64,000 nt of DNA from Pseudomonas sp. LB-090624 (GCF_003205205.1 NZ_QJRL01000007.1:145882-209881), one strand, 5' to 3'; shown: positions 34,059-43,841, counted from the stretch's first letter. A program made the numbers and translations. Notes: generated by a model from the sequence alone, not told the origin.

Positions 34059-37000
34059 TCATTGCGCCGGGGCCGTTGCCGGCGGCGCTTCGTTGGTCAC
34101 CCGCAAGATCCCCCACAGCCCCGAGAGGTTGCCGTAGGCGGCGTAGTCGCGGAACAGGTAGTCACCCGTCACCGCGTTGGCACCACCAGCACTGGGCAGC
34201 ATGAAGCTGAAGTGCGCCGCTGGCAGTACGCTTTCCTGGGCCCCGATGTACATGGCCATCGGGTTGTAGCCGAAGCGCACCGAGCCGATACCTGGCAAGT
34301 TCATCGGGTAACCGTCCACATCGTTCTTTTCCGCCTGGTAGCTGTGCAGGGGCCACAGGTGGCCATCGAGCTGGTAGACCATGCCGCGGCTACCCCCGCT
34401 AGGCATCACGATGTGGTTGCGTACCGGCTGGCCAGGTTTGGCGTACAGCACAGGGGTTTGCGGGTCACCGCCGACCAGGGCGTTGGCGTAGGCCATGTGC
34501 GCATTGGGCACATCACCAAAGCCCAGGCCATCGGCACGGCCGAATGGCGAGTCTGGGGCCATGCCGAAGCGCAGCCACAGTGGCTCGGTCTTGTAATTGA
34601 CCGCCATGTTCCCGTTGTCCTGCGGGTCGCCTGCGGCACCGTTGCCTTCGGTGTTGATGCCTTCGACAGGGCGGCCATCGGCCCAGCGCATGTTCAGCGC
34701 ACGCTGCCACACCGTGACGAAGTCGCGGTAGTCGGGCTGGCCAGTCACCTTCACCGTAGCTTGGGCACGTGTAGCACCGTCCTCGGTCCAGGTGGCGGTT
34801 TGCGGCAGGATGCTCATGGCGCCCACCAGGCCTTTCTGCGGCTGCTTGATGAAGTCCGACGGGGTCAGGTTGAGGCCGCCGAACTCGATCGCGGTGGTGT
34901 TGATGTTGTCCACCGTGCGCCCCAGTTGCGACACCGGCTTGCCTTCACGCTCCAGGTGGCCGGCGTAGTACTGGTAGGTACGGGTCGGCCATGCACCACT
35001 GGTGCCAGCACGCGCAGGCACGGTTTGTACCGGGTTCAGGCCAACGTTGGCACCATCGGACCGGGTGATGTCGTAGGCCAGCAACTGCGCGTGCAGGCCG
35101 ACGTGGCTGGATGGCCGCATCAGGTTGTTGGCAAAGGCGGTGGCGCCCTCGCTGTCGAAGCGGTCACGCTTGACCACGTTGTGCATCACTGCCGTACTCG
35201 GCAAGTCGGGCATTACCAGTGGCAGGCGGTTCTCCAAGGTAATGCTGATGCAGTCGCCAGCGTTGGCGCGCAGTACCAGAGGCTCAACCGGCACCCCCGC
35301 CTTGAGCTTGCCAGTGGTGGCGTCCAGGTCGGCCTTGCGCACGTACAGGATCGCGGTCGGGTCGTGCAGCGGGGCACTGTGGCCGCCAATGGTGAAGGGT
35401 TCACCGTCTTCGGGGTCTACCCCACTTACCAGCGGGATGGCGGTTTTACGGCTGTTGAACACCAATGTGCCGCCATTGGCCTTGAGCGGGCCACCCACAT
35501 GCTGGCCGATACCGGCCGGGTCGTTGATGCTGACGCCGTTGCGGTTCTCGAGGATATCGTTGGCCAGCGCCGCGACGATCTCATAGCTGCGCTTGACGGT
35601 GGTGCGGGTACCGATGCCGTTAGGGTTGGCCGTGGTTTTCGGGCAGATACCGTCGAAGTTCACGGTGTTGCGCATGGCCACCGGCTGCGGGTTGTTGGGC
35701 AACGGGAACAGGTCGCTACGCTGCGCGGTGTAGTTACGCATGATGCCCCAGATACCGTTCCAGTAACCTTCCAGGGCGGCGTCCAGCGAATAAAGATAGT
35801 CGCCGTTGGTGGCCGCGGAACTGGAGATCATCGAGACCGGCGCCATGAAGCCAAGCTGCTCGGAAATGCCGATCATCTGCGACGACTTCCAGCCCGAGTT
35901 GGAGCTGTTGCCGAAGCCCGTGCCGTTCTGCAGCCATTTCACGCCGTGCAGGGTGACGTTGTGCTCTTCTTCATGGCCACCGGCGTGCATGCGCAGGCGC
36001 ACGTTATCACCGGAGTAGGTGCGCAGCATCGGCGTGAACGGGTCGCCTGGTTCACTGCCGGCCTTGTTGATGTGCGGCGGGAACAACGTGGTCCCACCGG
36101 TTGGGCCAACCGCCGAGGTAATGGCTGAAGGCGCCAGGTTCATTGCCGGGATGGCGCGGTCGGTGCGGGTTTGCAGGGCATAGCTGAGGTCGCCGGCCAA
36201 GCCGTCTGCCTGCATGCCACGCTTGCCGTCCGGGCCGACCTTGTTCGGGTCGTAGACGCGCAGAGCCAGCGGTTCGTTGCGGTAGTTGACGACGAACATG
36301 CCAGGGTCATCCACCGAAATCGCCTGCGGGCATGGCCGGCTTGGGCAACCTGGGTTGATGCCGCCACGCGCCTCGACAATGGCTTCCAGCAGGTTCGATG
36401 CCTTGCCGCGCACCGGGGGGTTGATGGCGTAGCGGAAGCTGTCGGCGGTGGCCGGGTAAGACTGCGCATTCGGGATGCCGTCCGGACCTGCCCCCACGTA
36501 TACGCCAGCTTCATAGGCATGCTGGAAGTCGCTGTACTCCAGGAAGAACTCACGGTAGCTGTCGTTCTTGCCATCGCCATCGTTATCGCCGGTCTGGATC
36601 ACGGCCTGCCACGAGGTCGGCCCACCGTCCTGACGGGTGGCCGGGTTATACAGCTGCTCACCGGTTTCGGCGTGGTACCAACTGGAGCCGGCAGGCTCGG
36701 CCAGCACGGTGGCGTAGAGGCCTAGCTGCTGGTGGGTCGATGGGCCGAGGTGGTCGTGAGTGAAGATGGTGCCCAGGCCACGGTCGACGTTGAACACGTT
36801 CACCAGCGGGTCAGCGAACCAGCGTTGCATGGCCGTGCGAGCGCCGAGCCAGTCGGCACGGCCGAAGCGGCCGAAGTATGGGTGCTGCCTGGCTTTCGGG
36901 CAGGCAGCGCTGCCATCGCGGCTATCACCATCGGTGCAGCCGTTGTAGGCGCGAATGGCCTGCACGCGCTCGACAACGCTGCCGGGCGAGAGAATACCGT

Positions 37001-39890
37001 CTTCGTAGTTCCAGCCGTTGGCCGAACCGTCGGCGGCGGTCAGGTCCCACTTGGGCAGGTGAATATGCTGGCCGATCACGTCGGTCGGCGTGCGCACCTG
37101 GTAGTCGTCCATTTCATAGACGTTGGGGATCAGGTTGGTGTGCTGGTACATGGTGCAGTCAAAGGTGTTCATGCGCATCACCAGCGGCTCTGGTGGGCGC
37201 TGCTTGGTGATGACTGGCCAGGCGTCCTCCCACAGGGCGATGATGCGCGCCTGGGGGAAGTGGTAGCCGACCTTGTTGTACACCGCGTCAAACTGGATGT
37301 TGGCACCCTTGTAGATACGTGGGCGGTCAGCCGTGAAAGCGGAAGATCCGCGGAAGTTCACGCCGGTCAGGCTTTCGCCGCTGAAGAAATCGCCCACTCC
37401 TGAGGATTGGGTCAGGCGCTTGCCCCGGTCATCCATGCAGGGTTCGTAGAATGGCGCGCCGGCAGTCGGCAATGCGCCGTTGGTGCGGAACGCCTTGGCC
37501 ACAGGCTGGCCGCCGGGGATCAGCGCGTAGCTGGGGTGCTCGGCCATGGCATGGAACTGCATGGCTGCCTGCTCGACATCGGTACCCTCTTCCGGCAGGT
37601 AGATGGGTTTGGCCTTGTGCACCACTTTGGTGAAGTCCAGTTTGGTGGTGGTGGTTTCGGCTTCGCCGCCAGCAGATACGCCGTCCAGAGCGTGTCGGCC
37701 AAGGCCACCGTCCCAGCCATCGACCTGGTTGGCATCCAGGTTGGCCCACAGGGCCTTGCCACTGTCCTTCAGCTGCCGTGCCAGGGCTGGGTCGAGCATG
37801 TCCAGCGGCGGGGTTGGCGGGCGGTTGCCGACGCTGCTTTCCATGCCGCCGATCCAGAACGGGTAGCCTGGGTTTTTCAGGGTACCGTCGGCGTTGCGGT
37901 TGGCGTCGGTGCGATCGACCAGGGCCAGCGAACCGATCGCCTTGCGCACGGGTGGCGGGTTGGCATGGTCGTCATCGCCCTCTTCTTCGTCATCGTCGTC
38001 ATGGGCGGCGACCAGTTCTTCGGAGAGTTTCGGTACCACCACGACTTTGCCCGGCAGCGGTGCCATGGCCTTGCCGGGCAGTGGCACGATGGCCGGAATC
38101 GGCGTGCCGGCAACGATCTCGCCGTCCGGCAGGGCCCGGGCGCCTGCCGCTGGCTTGCCGCTACGCAGGGCGAACGGGGTGCTGTGGAAGCCGTTCTCGC
38201 CCTGCCCGCTCACCTCAAGGCGGGTGCCTTCCTCGAACACGTCATGTACGCGCCACATGGCCCACATGCCTTGGGCGAAGTGTGGGTAGAAGTGGCAGTG
38301 GTAAATGGCATCACCGGCCACCCGGTTGCGGTTGCCGGAACCGCCGTTGGCGATTTCGTAGGTGTAGCCGACCCCGGCACCGATGCCCTGCGCATCGATG
38401 TAGTCGGAGTTGTCATCATTGGGGTTGAACAACCACTGGTGGCCATGCAAATGGAAAATGTGCTGCTCGTGGCCGTTATGGGTGTTGCGGAACTTGGTGA
38501 AGTCGCCAATGTAGCTGTGGTGGACGTTGGCCGGTTCGGCCGGGAACAAGGCCATGCTCGCCTTGACACCAGTGGCACTGGCCGGCGGAACTTCGCCGGG
38601 GCGGATGTGCTCCAGGCCGACGTTAGCCGGCACATCCACTAGCGTACCGACGTCACCCACGGTGTGTGCACTGAGGAAAAACTCTTCATAGGCGCACGAC
38701 AGGCAGTCGTGCATCGGGCCTACGCCCAGGCGGTTGGCAACCACTTCAGCGCCCATGCCACCCGAGCCGTAGTTGATCATGAACGAGTCGCGGGCCGGCT
38801 CCAGCACATGGCCCATGACCGGGTCGGCCCAGTAACCGGGGAAGGCCTGGGTACCGGCGACTTCGTCGGCGAACTGCGAAGCGAAATCACGGAACGCCTC
38901 CAGCCGGTTGGGCAGTGCCGGGTTGCGCTTGCCGATGTTTTCCAGCGGGTAGGTGGTTTTGGGGAAGCTGCCGTCCGGGTTGGGGCCCATGACGATAGCG
39001 TCGGTTTCGCTATTGATGATCTGGTTGCCATCGACCATGGCAATGATCGGCTTGCCGGCCTTGCCTTCGGCAATCCAAGGTTGCACTTGCGGGTAGCGGG
39101 CTTCGTAGTCGATCACCGGTTGGCCGGTGGCAGTACGGCCGGTGGTGGCCAGGCGCATTTCTTCTTCGGTGAGCGTGTTGCGGTAGGTGCGGCCCAACTT
39201 GGGCACCACGACCACCTGGCCGAACAAGCCGTTGGCGACGTTGCCCGCGGCGCCCTCGCCGCCAAACGTGGCGGCCTTGCTGGTGGCGGCAAAAGCCCCT
39301 TCCCGCTCGGCGTACAGGGTGTAGCTGCGGGTATTACCGGGGTTGACGAAGAAGTTGCCGTTACGCCCGGTGTAGGCGGAAATGTCGGCGATGCCGTTGA
39401 CCGCTTGCATGCCATTGACCTGGAACCCGACCATGCGCTCGGCGACCTGTTCATCGGCAACGAAGCCCTCATCGGCCTCGTTTTCGACTTCCTCCCCTTC
39501 GGGGCCTTCGACCTCGATGCCGTGCTTGTTGGGGTTGGCCTGATAGGCCAGCAGGTTGGTCAGGTTGACCGTGAGGCAGTCGCCGGCAGCCACGCGCAGC
39601 ACGATAGGCCGTGGGCGCTTGTCCGGGCGCAGGGTGACCTTGCCCGGCACGGCGGCCCCACCCATGCTCAGCGGGACGAGCTTGTCGTCCACCACATCCT
39701 CGCGCAGGGCGAACATCATGCCATTGGCGTTTTGCGCGCCAAGGCGGTTGAACATCAGCGGCTGGTCCAGGGCCACCACGTTGGCGACCAGGGTGCGCTG
39801 GCACTGCACGGCCGCCTCGCTGGTCGACTCCCAGCCGAGCAAGGCCAGAACGAGTGATGACAGGATGGGGCCTTTGCGTGGCGTCGACAT
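34059..39890 (-). CDS. mnxG: Giant multicopper oxidase of the MnxG manganese-oxidase family
   Basis: 1943-aa multi-domain multicopper oxidase, matching in size and copper motifs the MnxG enzyme that oxidises Mn(II) to Mn(IV) oxide in P. putida GB-1. Signal-like N-terminus (ILSSLVLALLGWESTSEA). Copper-binding motifs: HLHGHQW near residue 480, HCHFYPHFAQGMW near 530, HIHLPKW near 940, THDHLGPSTHQQLGLY near 1040, EEHNVTLHGVKW near 1300 and DGHLWPLHSYQ near 1840, spread over several cupredoxin domains. A very acidic insert HDDDDEEEGDDDH lies near residue 626. Start: ATG 39890 with GGAGGTG just upstream. First gene of its operon, behind a sigma-54 promoter. Confidence 0.92.
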   Translation of the reverse strand: MSTPRKGPILSSLVLALLGWESTSEAAVQCQRTLVANVVALDQPLMFNRLGAQNANGMMFALREDVVDDKLVPLSMGGAAVPGKVTLRPDKRPRPIVLRVAAGDCLTVNLTNLLAYQANPNKHGIEVEGPEGEEVENEADEGFVADEQVAERMVGFQVNGMQAVNGIADISAYTGRNGNFFVNPGNTRSYTLYAEREGAFAATSKAATFGGEGAAGNVANGLFGQVVVVPKLGRTYRNTLTEEEMRLATTGRTATGQPVIDYEARYPQVQPWIAEGKAGKPIIAMVDGNQIINSETDAIVMGPNPDGSFPKTTYPLENIGKRNPALPNRLEAFRDFASQFADEVAGTQAFPGYWADPVMGHVLEPARDSFMINYGSGGMGAEVVANRLGVGPMHDCLSCAYEEFFLSAHTVGDVGTLVDVPANVGLEHIRPGEVPPASATGVKASMALFPAEPANVHHSYIGDFTKFRNTHNGHEQHIFHLHGHQWLFNPNDDNSDYIDAQGIGAGVGYTYEIANGGSGNRNRVAGDAIYHCHFYPHFAQGMWAMWRVHDVFEEGTRLEVSGQGENGFHSTPFALRSGKPAAGARALPDGEIVAGTPIPAIVPLPGKAMAPLPGKVVVVPKLSEELVAAHDDDDEEEGDDDHANPPPVRKAIGSLALVDRTDANRNADGTLKNPGYPFWIGGMESSVGNRPPTPPLDMLDPALARQLKDSGKALWANLDANQVDGWDGGLGRHALDGVSAGGEAETTTTKLDFTKVVHKAKPIYLPEEGTDVEQAAMQFHAMAEHPSYALIPGGQPVAKAFRTNGALPTAGAPFYEPCMDDRGKRLTQSSGVGDFFSGESLTGVNFRGSSAFTADRPRIYKGANIQFDAVYNKVGYHFPQARIIALWEDAWPVITKQRPPEPLVMRMNTFDCTMYQHTNLIPNVYEMDDYQVRTPTDVIGQHIHLPKWDLTAADGSANGWNYEDGILSPGSVVERVQAIRAYNGCTDGDSRDGSAACPKARQHPYFGRFGRADWLGARTAMQRWFADPLVNVFNVDRGLGTIFTHDHLGPSTHQQLGLYATVLAEPAGSSWYHAETGEQLYNPATRQDGGPTSWQAVIQTGDNDGDGKNDSYREFFLEYSDFQHAYEAGVYVGAGPDGIPNAQSYPATADSFRYAINPPVRGKASNLLEAIVEARGGINPGCPSRPCPQAISVDDPGMFVVNYRNEPLALRVYDPNKVGPDGKRGMQADGLAGDLSYALQTRTDRAIPAMNLAPSAITSAVGPTGGTTLFPPHINKAGSEPGDPFTPMLRTYSGDNVRLRMHAGGHEEEHNVTLHGVKWLQNGTGFGNSSNSGWKSSQMIGISEQLGFMAPVSMISSSAATNGDYLYSLDAALEGYWNGIWGIMRNYTAQRSDLFPLPNNPQPVAMRNTVNFDGICPKTTANPNGIGTRTTVKRSYEIVAALANDILENRNGVSINDPAGIGQHVGGPLKANGGTLVFNSRKTAIPLVSGVDPEDGEPFTIGGHSAPLHDPTAILYVRKADLDATTGKLKAGVPVEPLVLRANAGDCISITLENRLPLVMPDLPSTAVMHNVVKRDRFDSEGATAFANNLMRPSSHVGLHAQLLAYDITRSDGANVGLNPVQTVPARAGTSGAWPTRTYQYYAGHLEREGKPVSQLGRTVDNINTTAIEFGGLNLTPSDFIKQPQKGLVGAMSILPQTATWTEDGATRAQATVKVTGQPDYRDFVTVWQRALNMRWADGRPVEGINTEGNGAAGDPQDNGNMAVNYKTEPLWLRFGMAPDSPFGRADGLGFGDVPNAHMAYANALVGGDPQTPVLYAKPGQPVRNHIVMPSGGSRGMVYQLDGHLWPLHSYQAEKNDVDGYPMNLPGIGSVRFGYNPMAMYIGAQESVLPAAHFSFMLPSAGGANAVTGDYLFRDYAAYGNLSGLWGILRVTNEAPPATAPAQ

Positions 39891-39930
39891 GCTACACCTC
39901 CGGGGCACAGGAACTCTGCGGGGAGCTGGA

Positions 39931-40034
39931 GCAAGGTGTATGCCAGGTGCGAATTGCGTTTCTAATCAGTCAGTTACGCTGACAAACGAAGCAGATTGGG
40001 GAGGAATCCCCAGCGGTTTTCCCCGAATTGGGGG
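39931..40034 (-). promoter_or_regulatory. Sigma-54 promoter and two CCCC/GGGG dyads before mnxG
   Basis: TGGCATACACCTTGC reads on the - strand from 39945 to 39931, a strong -24/-12 element with one variant base; RNA would start near 39920, about 30 nt before the ATG. Upstream are TTGGGG-AGGAAT-CCCC (39996-40011) and TTCCCC-GAATT-GGGGG (40019-40034). In strain GB-1 the sigma-54-type regulator MnxR controls Mn oxidation, so these dyads are candidate MnxR sites. Confidence 0.75.
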
Positions 40035-40102
40035 TGGGGTTGCAGGGCTCGGCCAAGTCAATGACCTAGCGGTTGTTCTCTGAGAGATGGCTTGCCGGGG
40101 AT

Positions 40103-40119
40103 GGGCCGCAGAGCGGCCC
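40103..40119 (-). terminator. Hairpin after madM
   Basis: GGGCCGC, AGA loop, GCGGCCC (7-bp stem), placed about 30 nt beyond the madM stop. Confidence 0.55.
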
Positions 40120-40146
40120 CGGTGATGTTGCTGGGCGAAAAAAGCT

Positions 40147-40911
40147 TTAACCTACCAGCCCACGCACGCAGAAGTACAAGATCGACGGCCCCATCAAGCA
40201 ACCCAATCCGGTATGGAATGTCGCGGTCAGCGCACCGTACGGCACCAACCGCCGATCGGTCGCCGCCAGCCCGGCAGTCACCCCCGAGACCGTCCCTGCC
40301 AACCCACCAAACACCATCGCCGAACGTGGGTTGTCCAATGCCAGCAGCCGCGCCGACACCGGGGTGAACACCATCACCAGGATCGCCTTGATCAGCCCGG
40401 TGGCAATCGACAGGGCCATCACATCGGAACTTGCCCCCAGTGCCGCCCCGGTCACCGGCCCGACGATATAGGTCACCGCACCGGCACCGATGGTGGTCAT
40501 GCTCACCGCATCGCGGTAACCAAAGGCGTAGGCCACCGCAGCGCCGACGATGAACGGCAGCACCGTACCGAGCAGTAACGCCACCGCACCAATCATACCG
40601 GCCCGGCGTGCCTCGGTGGCCTGCACCTCGAACGCCGTGGCAACAATGGCAAAGTCCCGCAGCATGGCCCCACCCATCAGGCCGATGCCGGAAAACAGCG
40701 CCATGTCGGCCAGGCCCTTCTGGCCACCGGTAATGGTGCCACCCACCCAGGCGAGCGCCAGGCCGATGACGATGGCGATGGCCGAGCCGTGTACGCGGCC
40801 AAAGGTCAGGTACTTCGACAGCAGCACCGACAACCACATGATCCCGCCAACCACCGCAAAGGCGGTGATCAGGCCGTTGTGTTCCAGGGCATTGTCAATG
40901 ATCGGCCACAT
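40147..40911 (-). CDS. madM: Malonate transporter subunit MadM
   Basis: 254-aa integral membrane protein with about eight hydrophobic helices (GLITAFAVVGGIMWLSVLL, AIAIVIGLALAWVGG and others), the larger subunit of the MadLM malonate:sodium or proton symporter. Start at the ATG at 40911, only two bases after the madL stop. Last gene of the malonate operon. Confidence 0.92.
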   Translation of the reverse strand: MWPIIDNALEHNGLITAFAVVGGIMWLSVLLSKYLTFGRVHGSAIAIVIGLALAWVGGTITGGQKGLADMALFSGIGLMGGAMLRDFAIVATAFEVQATEARRAGMIGAVALLLGTVLPFIVGAAVAYAFGYRDAVSMTTIGAGAVTYIVGPVTGAALGASSDVMALSIATGLIKAILVMVFTPVSARLLALDNPRSAMVFGGLAGTVSGVTAGLAATDRRLVPYGALTATFHTGLGCLMGPSILYFCVRGLVG

Positions 40912-40913
40912 GT

Positions 40914-41336
40914 TCAGCGCCCTCCTGCAGGGGCAGCCTGCACATTGGTCTCGGGGCCCGGCTCGGCCGCGGGCAGGGGTTCGCCGCGATGGCTGCGGCT
41001 GATCAGCGCAATGGTCGCACCGCATACCAGCACCGCGCCTACCGCGGCCAGCAGTGCCACCGGCCCGCCGTGGAGGGCGGTGACCACATTCTGCTGAGCC
41101 GCCATCGCCACCACCACCGGGATGTACATGGCACCCCAGAAGCCCACGCCGAATTCGCACTCCTTGCTCATGCCGCCATTGCGGTGCATGTACAGGCGAG
41201 CGCAGATCAGCAGGATCATGGCAATGCCCACCCCGCCCACATTGGATTTGACGCCCAGCAGCACGCCCAGGAAGTCGCCGACGATGACGCCGGCCAGCGT
41301 GCAGACCGCCAGCAGTGCCACACCATAGATGATCAT
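40914..41336 (-). CDS. madL: Malonate transporter subunit MadL
   Basis: 140-aa membrane protein, smaller partner of MadM, with four hydrophobic segments (MIIYGVALLAVCTLAGVIVGD at the start, IPVVVAMAAQQNV later) and a Pro/Ala-rich cytoplasmic tail. Start at the ATG at 41336 with GAGGA 11 nt upstream. Separated from mdcH by 180 bp holding a REP pair. Confidence 0.92.
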   Translation of the reverse strand: MIIYGVALLAVCTLAGVIVGDFLGVLLGVKSNVGGVGIAMILLICARLYMHRNGGMSKECEFGVGFWGAMYIPVVVAMAAQQNVVTALHGGPVALLAAVGAVLVCGATIALISRSHRGEPLPAAEPGPETNVQAAPAGGR

Positions 41337-41410
41337 TGTTGTTGTCCTCAGGTAGTGTCGAAGTTGCTTGTTGTTGTTCTTCGTAAACACACATTGATAC
41401 GGCGTGCACG

Positions 41411-41465
41411 GTCATTGTGGGAGCAGGCGCCTCGGTGGATGACACGGGCTTGCCCGCTCCCACAT
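41411..41465. repeat. REP hairpin between mdcH and madL
   Basis: TGTGGGAGC (from about 41416) and GGCTTGCCCGCTCCCACA (to about 41463) form a long imperfect hairpin in the 180-bp gap. It may set different RNA levels for transporter and enzyme genes. Confidence 0.6.
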
Positions 41466-41516
41466 GGGTCGCGCAAGCTTCCAGATTCCCAGAATGACAG
41501 CGTCTGCCGACTGACA

Positions 41517-42437
41517 TCATCGGTCGTCAGCCACCTCCTGGCGCAACAGCGCATCCAGGCTGTCCCAGCGGGTACCGTCCACCGCCACCACCCTGCCCTG
41601 TTCGAACACCGGCCGCGCCAGCCCGCTGAGCACGCTACCGGGTGGCATTTCCAGGTGCAGGCGCACACCGCGTTCATAGGCGTTGCGCAACGTCGCGCGC
41701 CAGTCGACCACCCGCGCCATGTTGCCGGCCAGGTCGTCGCGCAAGCGCTGCGGGTCGAAGATCGGCCGCCCGCTGCTACCACTGAGGTAAGTGATACGTG
41801 GCCGTTGCAGTTCGACCCTGGCGAACGCATGGGCCAACTCCGCTGCCGGGCCGTCCAGCAGCGGGCAATGCGACGGCACGCTGACCGCCAGGCGGCGGGC
41901 CACGCCTCGTCCCAAGCTGCGAGCCTGGGCCGCGACCGCCGCCATTGCCCTGTCGCTACCGGCAATCACAATCTGGCTTTCGCTGTTGAGGTTGGCGACA
42001 TACACCTCGCCACCCACCTCACCAAGCAACGCCTCGACACTGGCCAGGTCCAGGCCGCTGAGTGCAGTCATGCCATACCCTTGCGGATAGGCGCGCTGCA
42101 TCAGTTCGCCGCGCAGGGCAACCAGGCGAACGGCATCGGCAAAGCCCAGGGCGCCAGCCACGACGGCCGCCGGATACGCGCCAATCGACAAACCCGCTAC
42201 GTAGTCCGGCGCTGGGCTGCGCTGCATCAGCCAGCGCGCCCAGGCCACACCGCTCAGCAGCAGGCACAGCTGCACGGCACGGGTAGACTGCAGGGCTTGC
42301 TGGCTGTCCAGCGCCAGTGCTGGCTGACCCAGGGCATCACTGGCCTCGGCCAGCAATGGCCCGCAGCCCTCAGGCAGGCGCTGCAGCATGCCCACTTGCT
42401 GAGCACCCTGGCCGGGGAAAGCGAACAGGCTGCTCAT
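41517..42437 (-). CDS. mdcH: Malonyl-S-ACP:acetyl-CoA/malonate acyltransferase MdcH
   Basis: 306-aa malonyltransferase of the FabD fold that primes the malonate decarboxylase carrier protein. FPGQGAQQVG at the N-terminus, nucleophile Ser in GLSIGAYPA (near residue 95), catalytic His in VPSHCPLL. Start at the ATG at 42437, overlapping mdcG as ATGA; an ORF extension to 42461 lies within mdcG. Confidence 0.93.
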   Translation of the reverse strand: MSSLFAFPGQGAQQVGMLQRLPEGCGPLLAEASDALGQPALALDSQQALQSTRAVQLCLLLSGVAWARWLMQRSPAPDYVAGLSIGAYPAAVVAGALGFADAVRLVALRGELMQRAYPQGYGMTALSGLDLASVEALLGEVGGEVYVANLNSESQIVIAGSDRAMAAVAAQARSLGRGVARRLAVSVPSHCPLLDGPAAELAHAFARVELQRPRITYLSGSSGRPIFDPQRLRDDLAGNMARVVDWRATLRNAYERGVRLHLEMPPGSVLSGLARPVFEQGRVVAVDGTRWDSLDALLRQEVADDR

Positions 42438-43048
42438 GCCGCACGCTCCCCCGCTGCCCACGGGTCAGCGACCAAGCGCGGCCCATGGACCGACTTGAGC
42501 AGAACTCGACGGGCGAAGCCGGCCCACTCACGCAGGGCGACAGCACCTGCCGGGGTTTCCAGTTGCACGTCGATACGGCACGGTGCGCAGTCGAGGCTAT
42601 CCAGCAACGCCCGTGCCTGCGCCCGCGCCAGCGGCTGGGGCGTACGCAGCAGCAAATCCAGGTCGCTGTCGGCATGCACCACGTCCATACCGGTAGCGAT
42701 CTGGTACCCCACGCCCCCTGTCGGCCCCCAGGCCAGGCCACTGCCATTCAATACCGGGGCTATCGACGCCAGGGCCTGCAACGCCGGCCAGGGGCTTTGC
42801 ATTTGCCAGCGCAGCGCTTCGGGGCCTTGCTGGCGCTGAACATCGGCCAGGTGCATCAACGCCGGCAAGCGCTGCGCCCGGCCCTGACCACGCAGCCCGA
42901 CCGCCACCCAACCGGCCTCACAGACGCCGCGGCGGACCACCACCGGCTGACCGCTTGCCAACACATCCCGCGCCCACTGGGGGGCGTCAGCGGGCAAGCC
43001 CGATGCCGGCATCCCCCACAGCAGGTCGTGTGGCCGTGGCGCGTTCAT
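42434..43048 (-). CDS. mdcG: Phosphoribosyl-dephospho-CoA transferase MdcG
   Basis: 204-aa nucleotidyltransferase that attaches the 2'-(5''-triphosphoribosyl)-3'-dephospho-CoA prosthetic group to the MdcC carrier. Active-site motif HADSDLDLLLR (paired Asp) near residue 135. Start ATG at 43048, one base after the mdcE stop. Confidence 0.93.
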   Translation of the reverse strand: MNAPRPHDLLWGMPASGLPADAPQWARDVLASGQPVVVRRGVCEAGWVAVGLRGQGRAQRLPALMHLADVQRQQGPEALRWQMQSPWPALQALASIAPVLNGSGLAWGPTGGVGYQIATGMDVVHADSDLDLLLRTPQPLARAQARALLDSLDCAPCRIDVQLETPAGAVALREWAGFARRVLLKSVHGPRLVADPWAAGERAA

Positions 43049-43049
43049 T

Positions 43050-43841
43050 TCAGGCCCCCTGCCACTGGCGGCGCAGCTGTTCGCGTACCTGGCGCGAGGC
43101 GCTGCGGTGCTCACCCGCCAGCCGCGACGACAGGTCGGTCGAGCTACCGATATCGCGCACCGCCTCCGCCAGGCAGGCGCGTACCTGGGCGATATCTTCG
43201 GGGCTCGGCGCCTCGGCGTTGGCTACCGTCAAGCGGCGCCACAGCAGGCCGAGCGAGGCATAGCTGGCCAGGTCATACGCCATCGGGGGCACCTCGGCGG
43301 CCAAGGCCTCCAGTTGCTCGACGCTGCGCAGGGTAATCCGCGCCGCGGCTGCCTTGCCCATGGCGTGCACCATGACCCCGGCATCGTCCAGGGCGATCAG
43401 GCGCTGGGCCTGGTAGCCGTGGGCCAGAAAGGCACCCGACATGGCCTTGCCGACCAGCAGGCCGATCACCGGGTGCCCGGCCAGCCGCGCCTGGGCATAG
43501 GCCTGCACGGCAGCGGCCAACGCCTGGTGAATGCCCAACGCTTCCTCGCGTCGACCATAAGCCTGGCTGGGTACATCGATCACCGCGACAATCACACGCT
43601 TCTGGCCACTACGGTCAGCCTCCACCGCCTCACTGACGGCCTTGGCCAGCCCCCAGCCCTCCAGCAGGCCGACCTCCCCCGAGCGCGCCCGGGGGAACGG
43701 GTTATCGGCATCGGGGACCACCGCGATGAAGCGCGCCGGACGATTGTCGAGTTCACCGTCGATAACCCGCAACGACGCCGGGTAGCCTGGCAAGGCTTGC
43801 CCGCCGGCCAGGCCCGGCAGCCAGTTCATGGCACGGTTCAT
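43050..43841 (-). CDS. mdcE: Malonate decarboxylase gamma subunit MdcE
   Basis: 263-aa crotonase-fold subunit that, with MdcD, decarboxylates malonyl-carrier to acetyl-carrier. Motifs: QAYGRREEALGIHQAL and GLLVGKAMSGAFLAHGYQA (oxyanion loop region). AAGGAGAAG upstream of the ATG at 43841, which overlaps the mdcD stop as ATGA. Confidence 0.93.
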   Translation of the reverse strand: MNRAMNWLPGLAGGQALPGYPASLRVIDGELDNRPARFIAVVPDADNPFPRARSGEVGLLEGWGLAKAVSEAVEADRSGQKRVIVAVIDVPSQAYGRREEALGIHQALAAAVQAYAQARLAGHPVIGLLVGKAMSGAFLAHGYQAQRLIALDDAGVMVHAMGKAAAARITLRSVEQLEALAAEVPPMAYDLASYASLGLLWRRLTVANAEAPSPEDIAQVRACLAEAVRDIGSSTDLSSRLAGEHRSASRQVREQLRRQWQGA

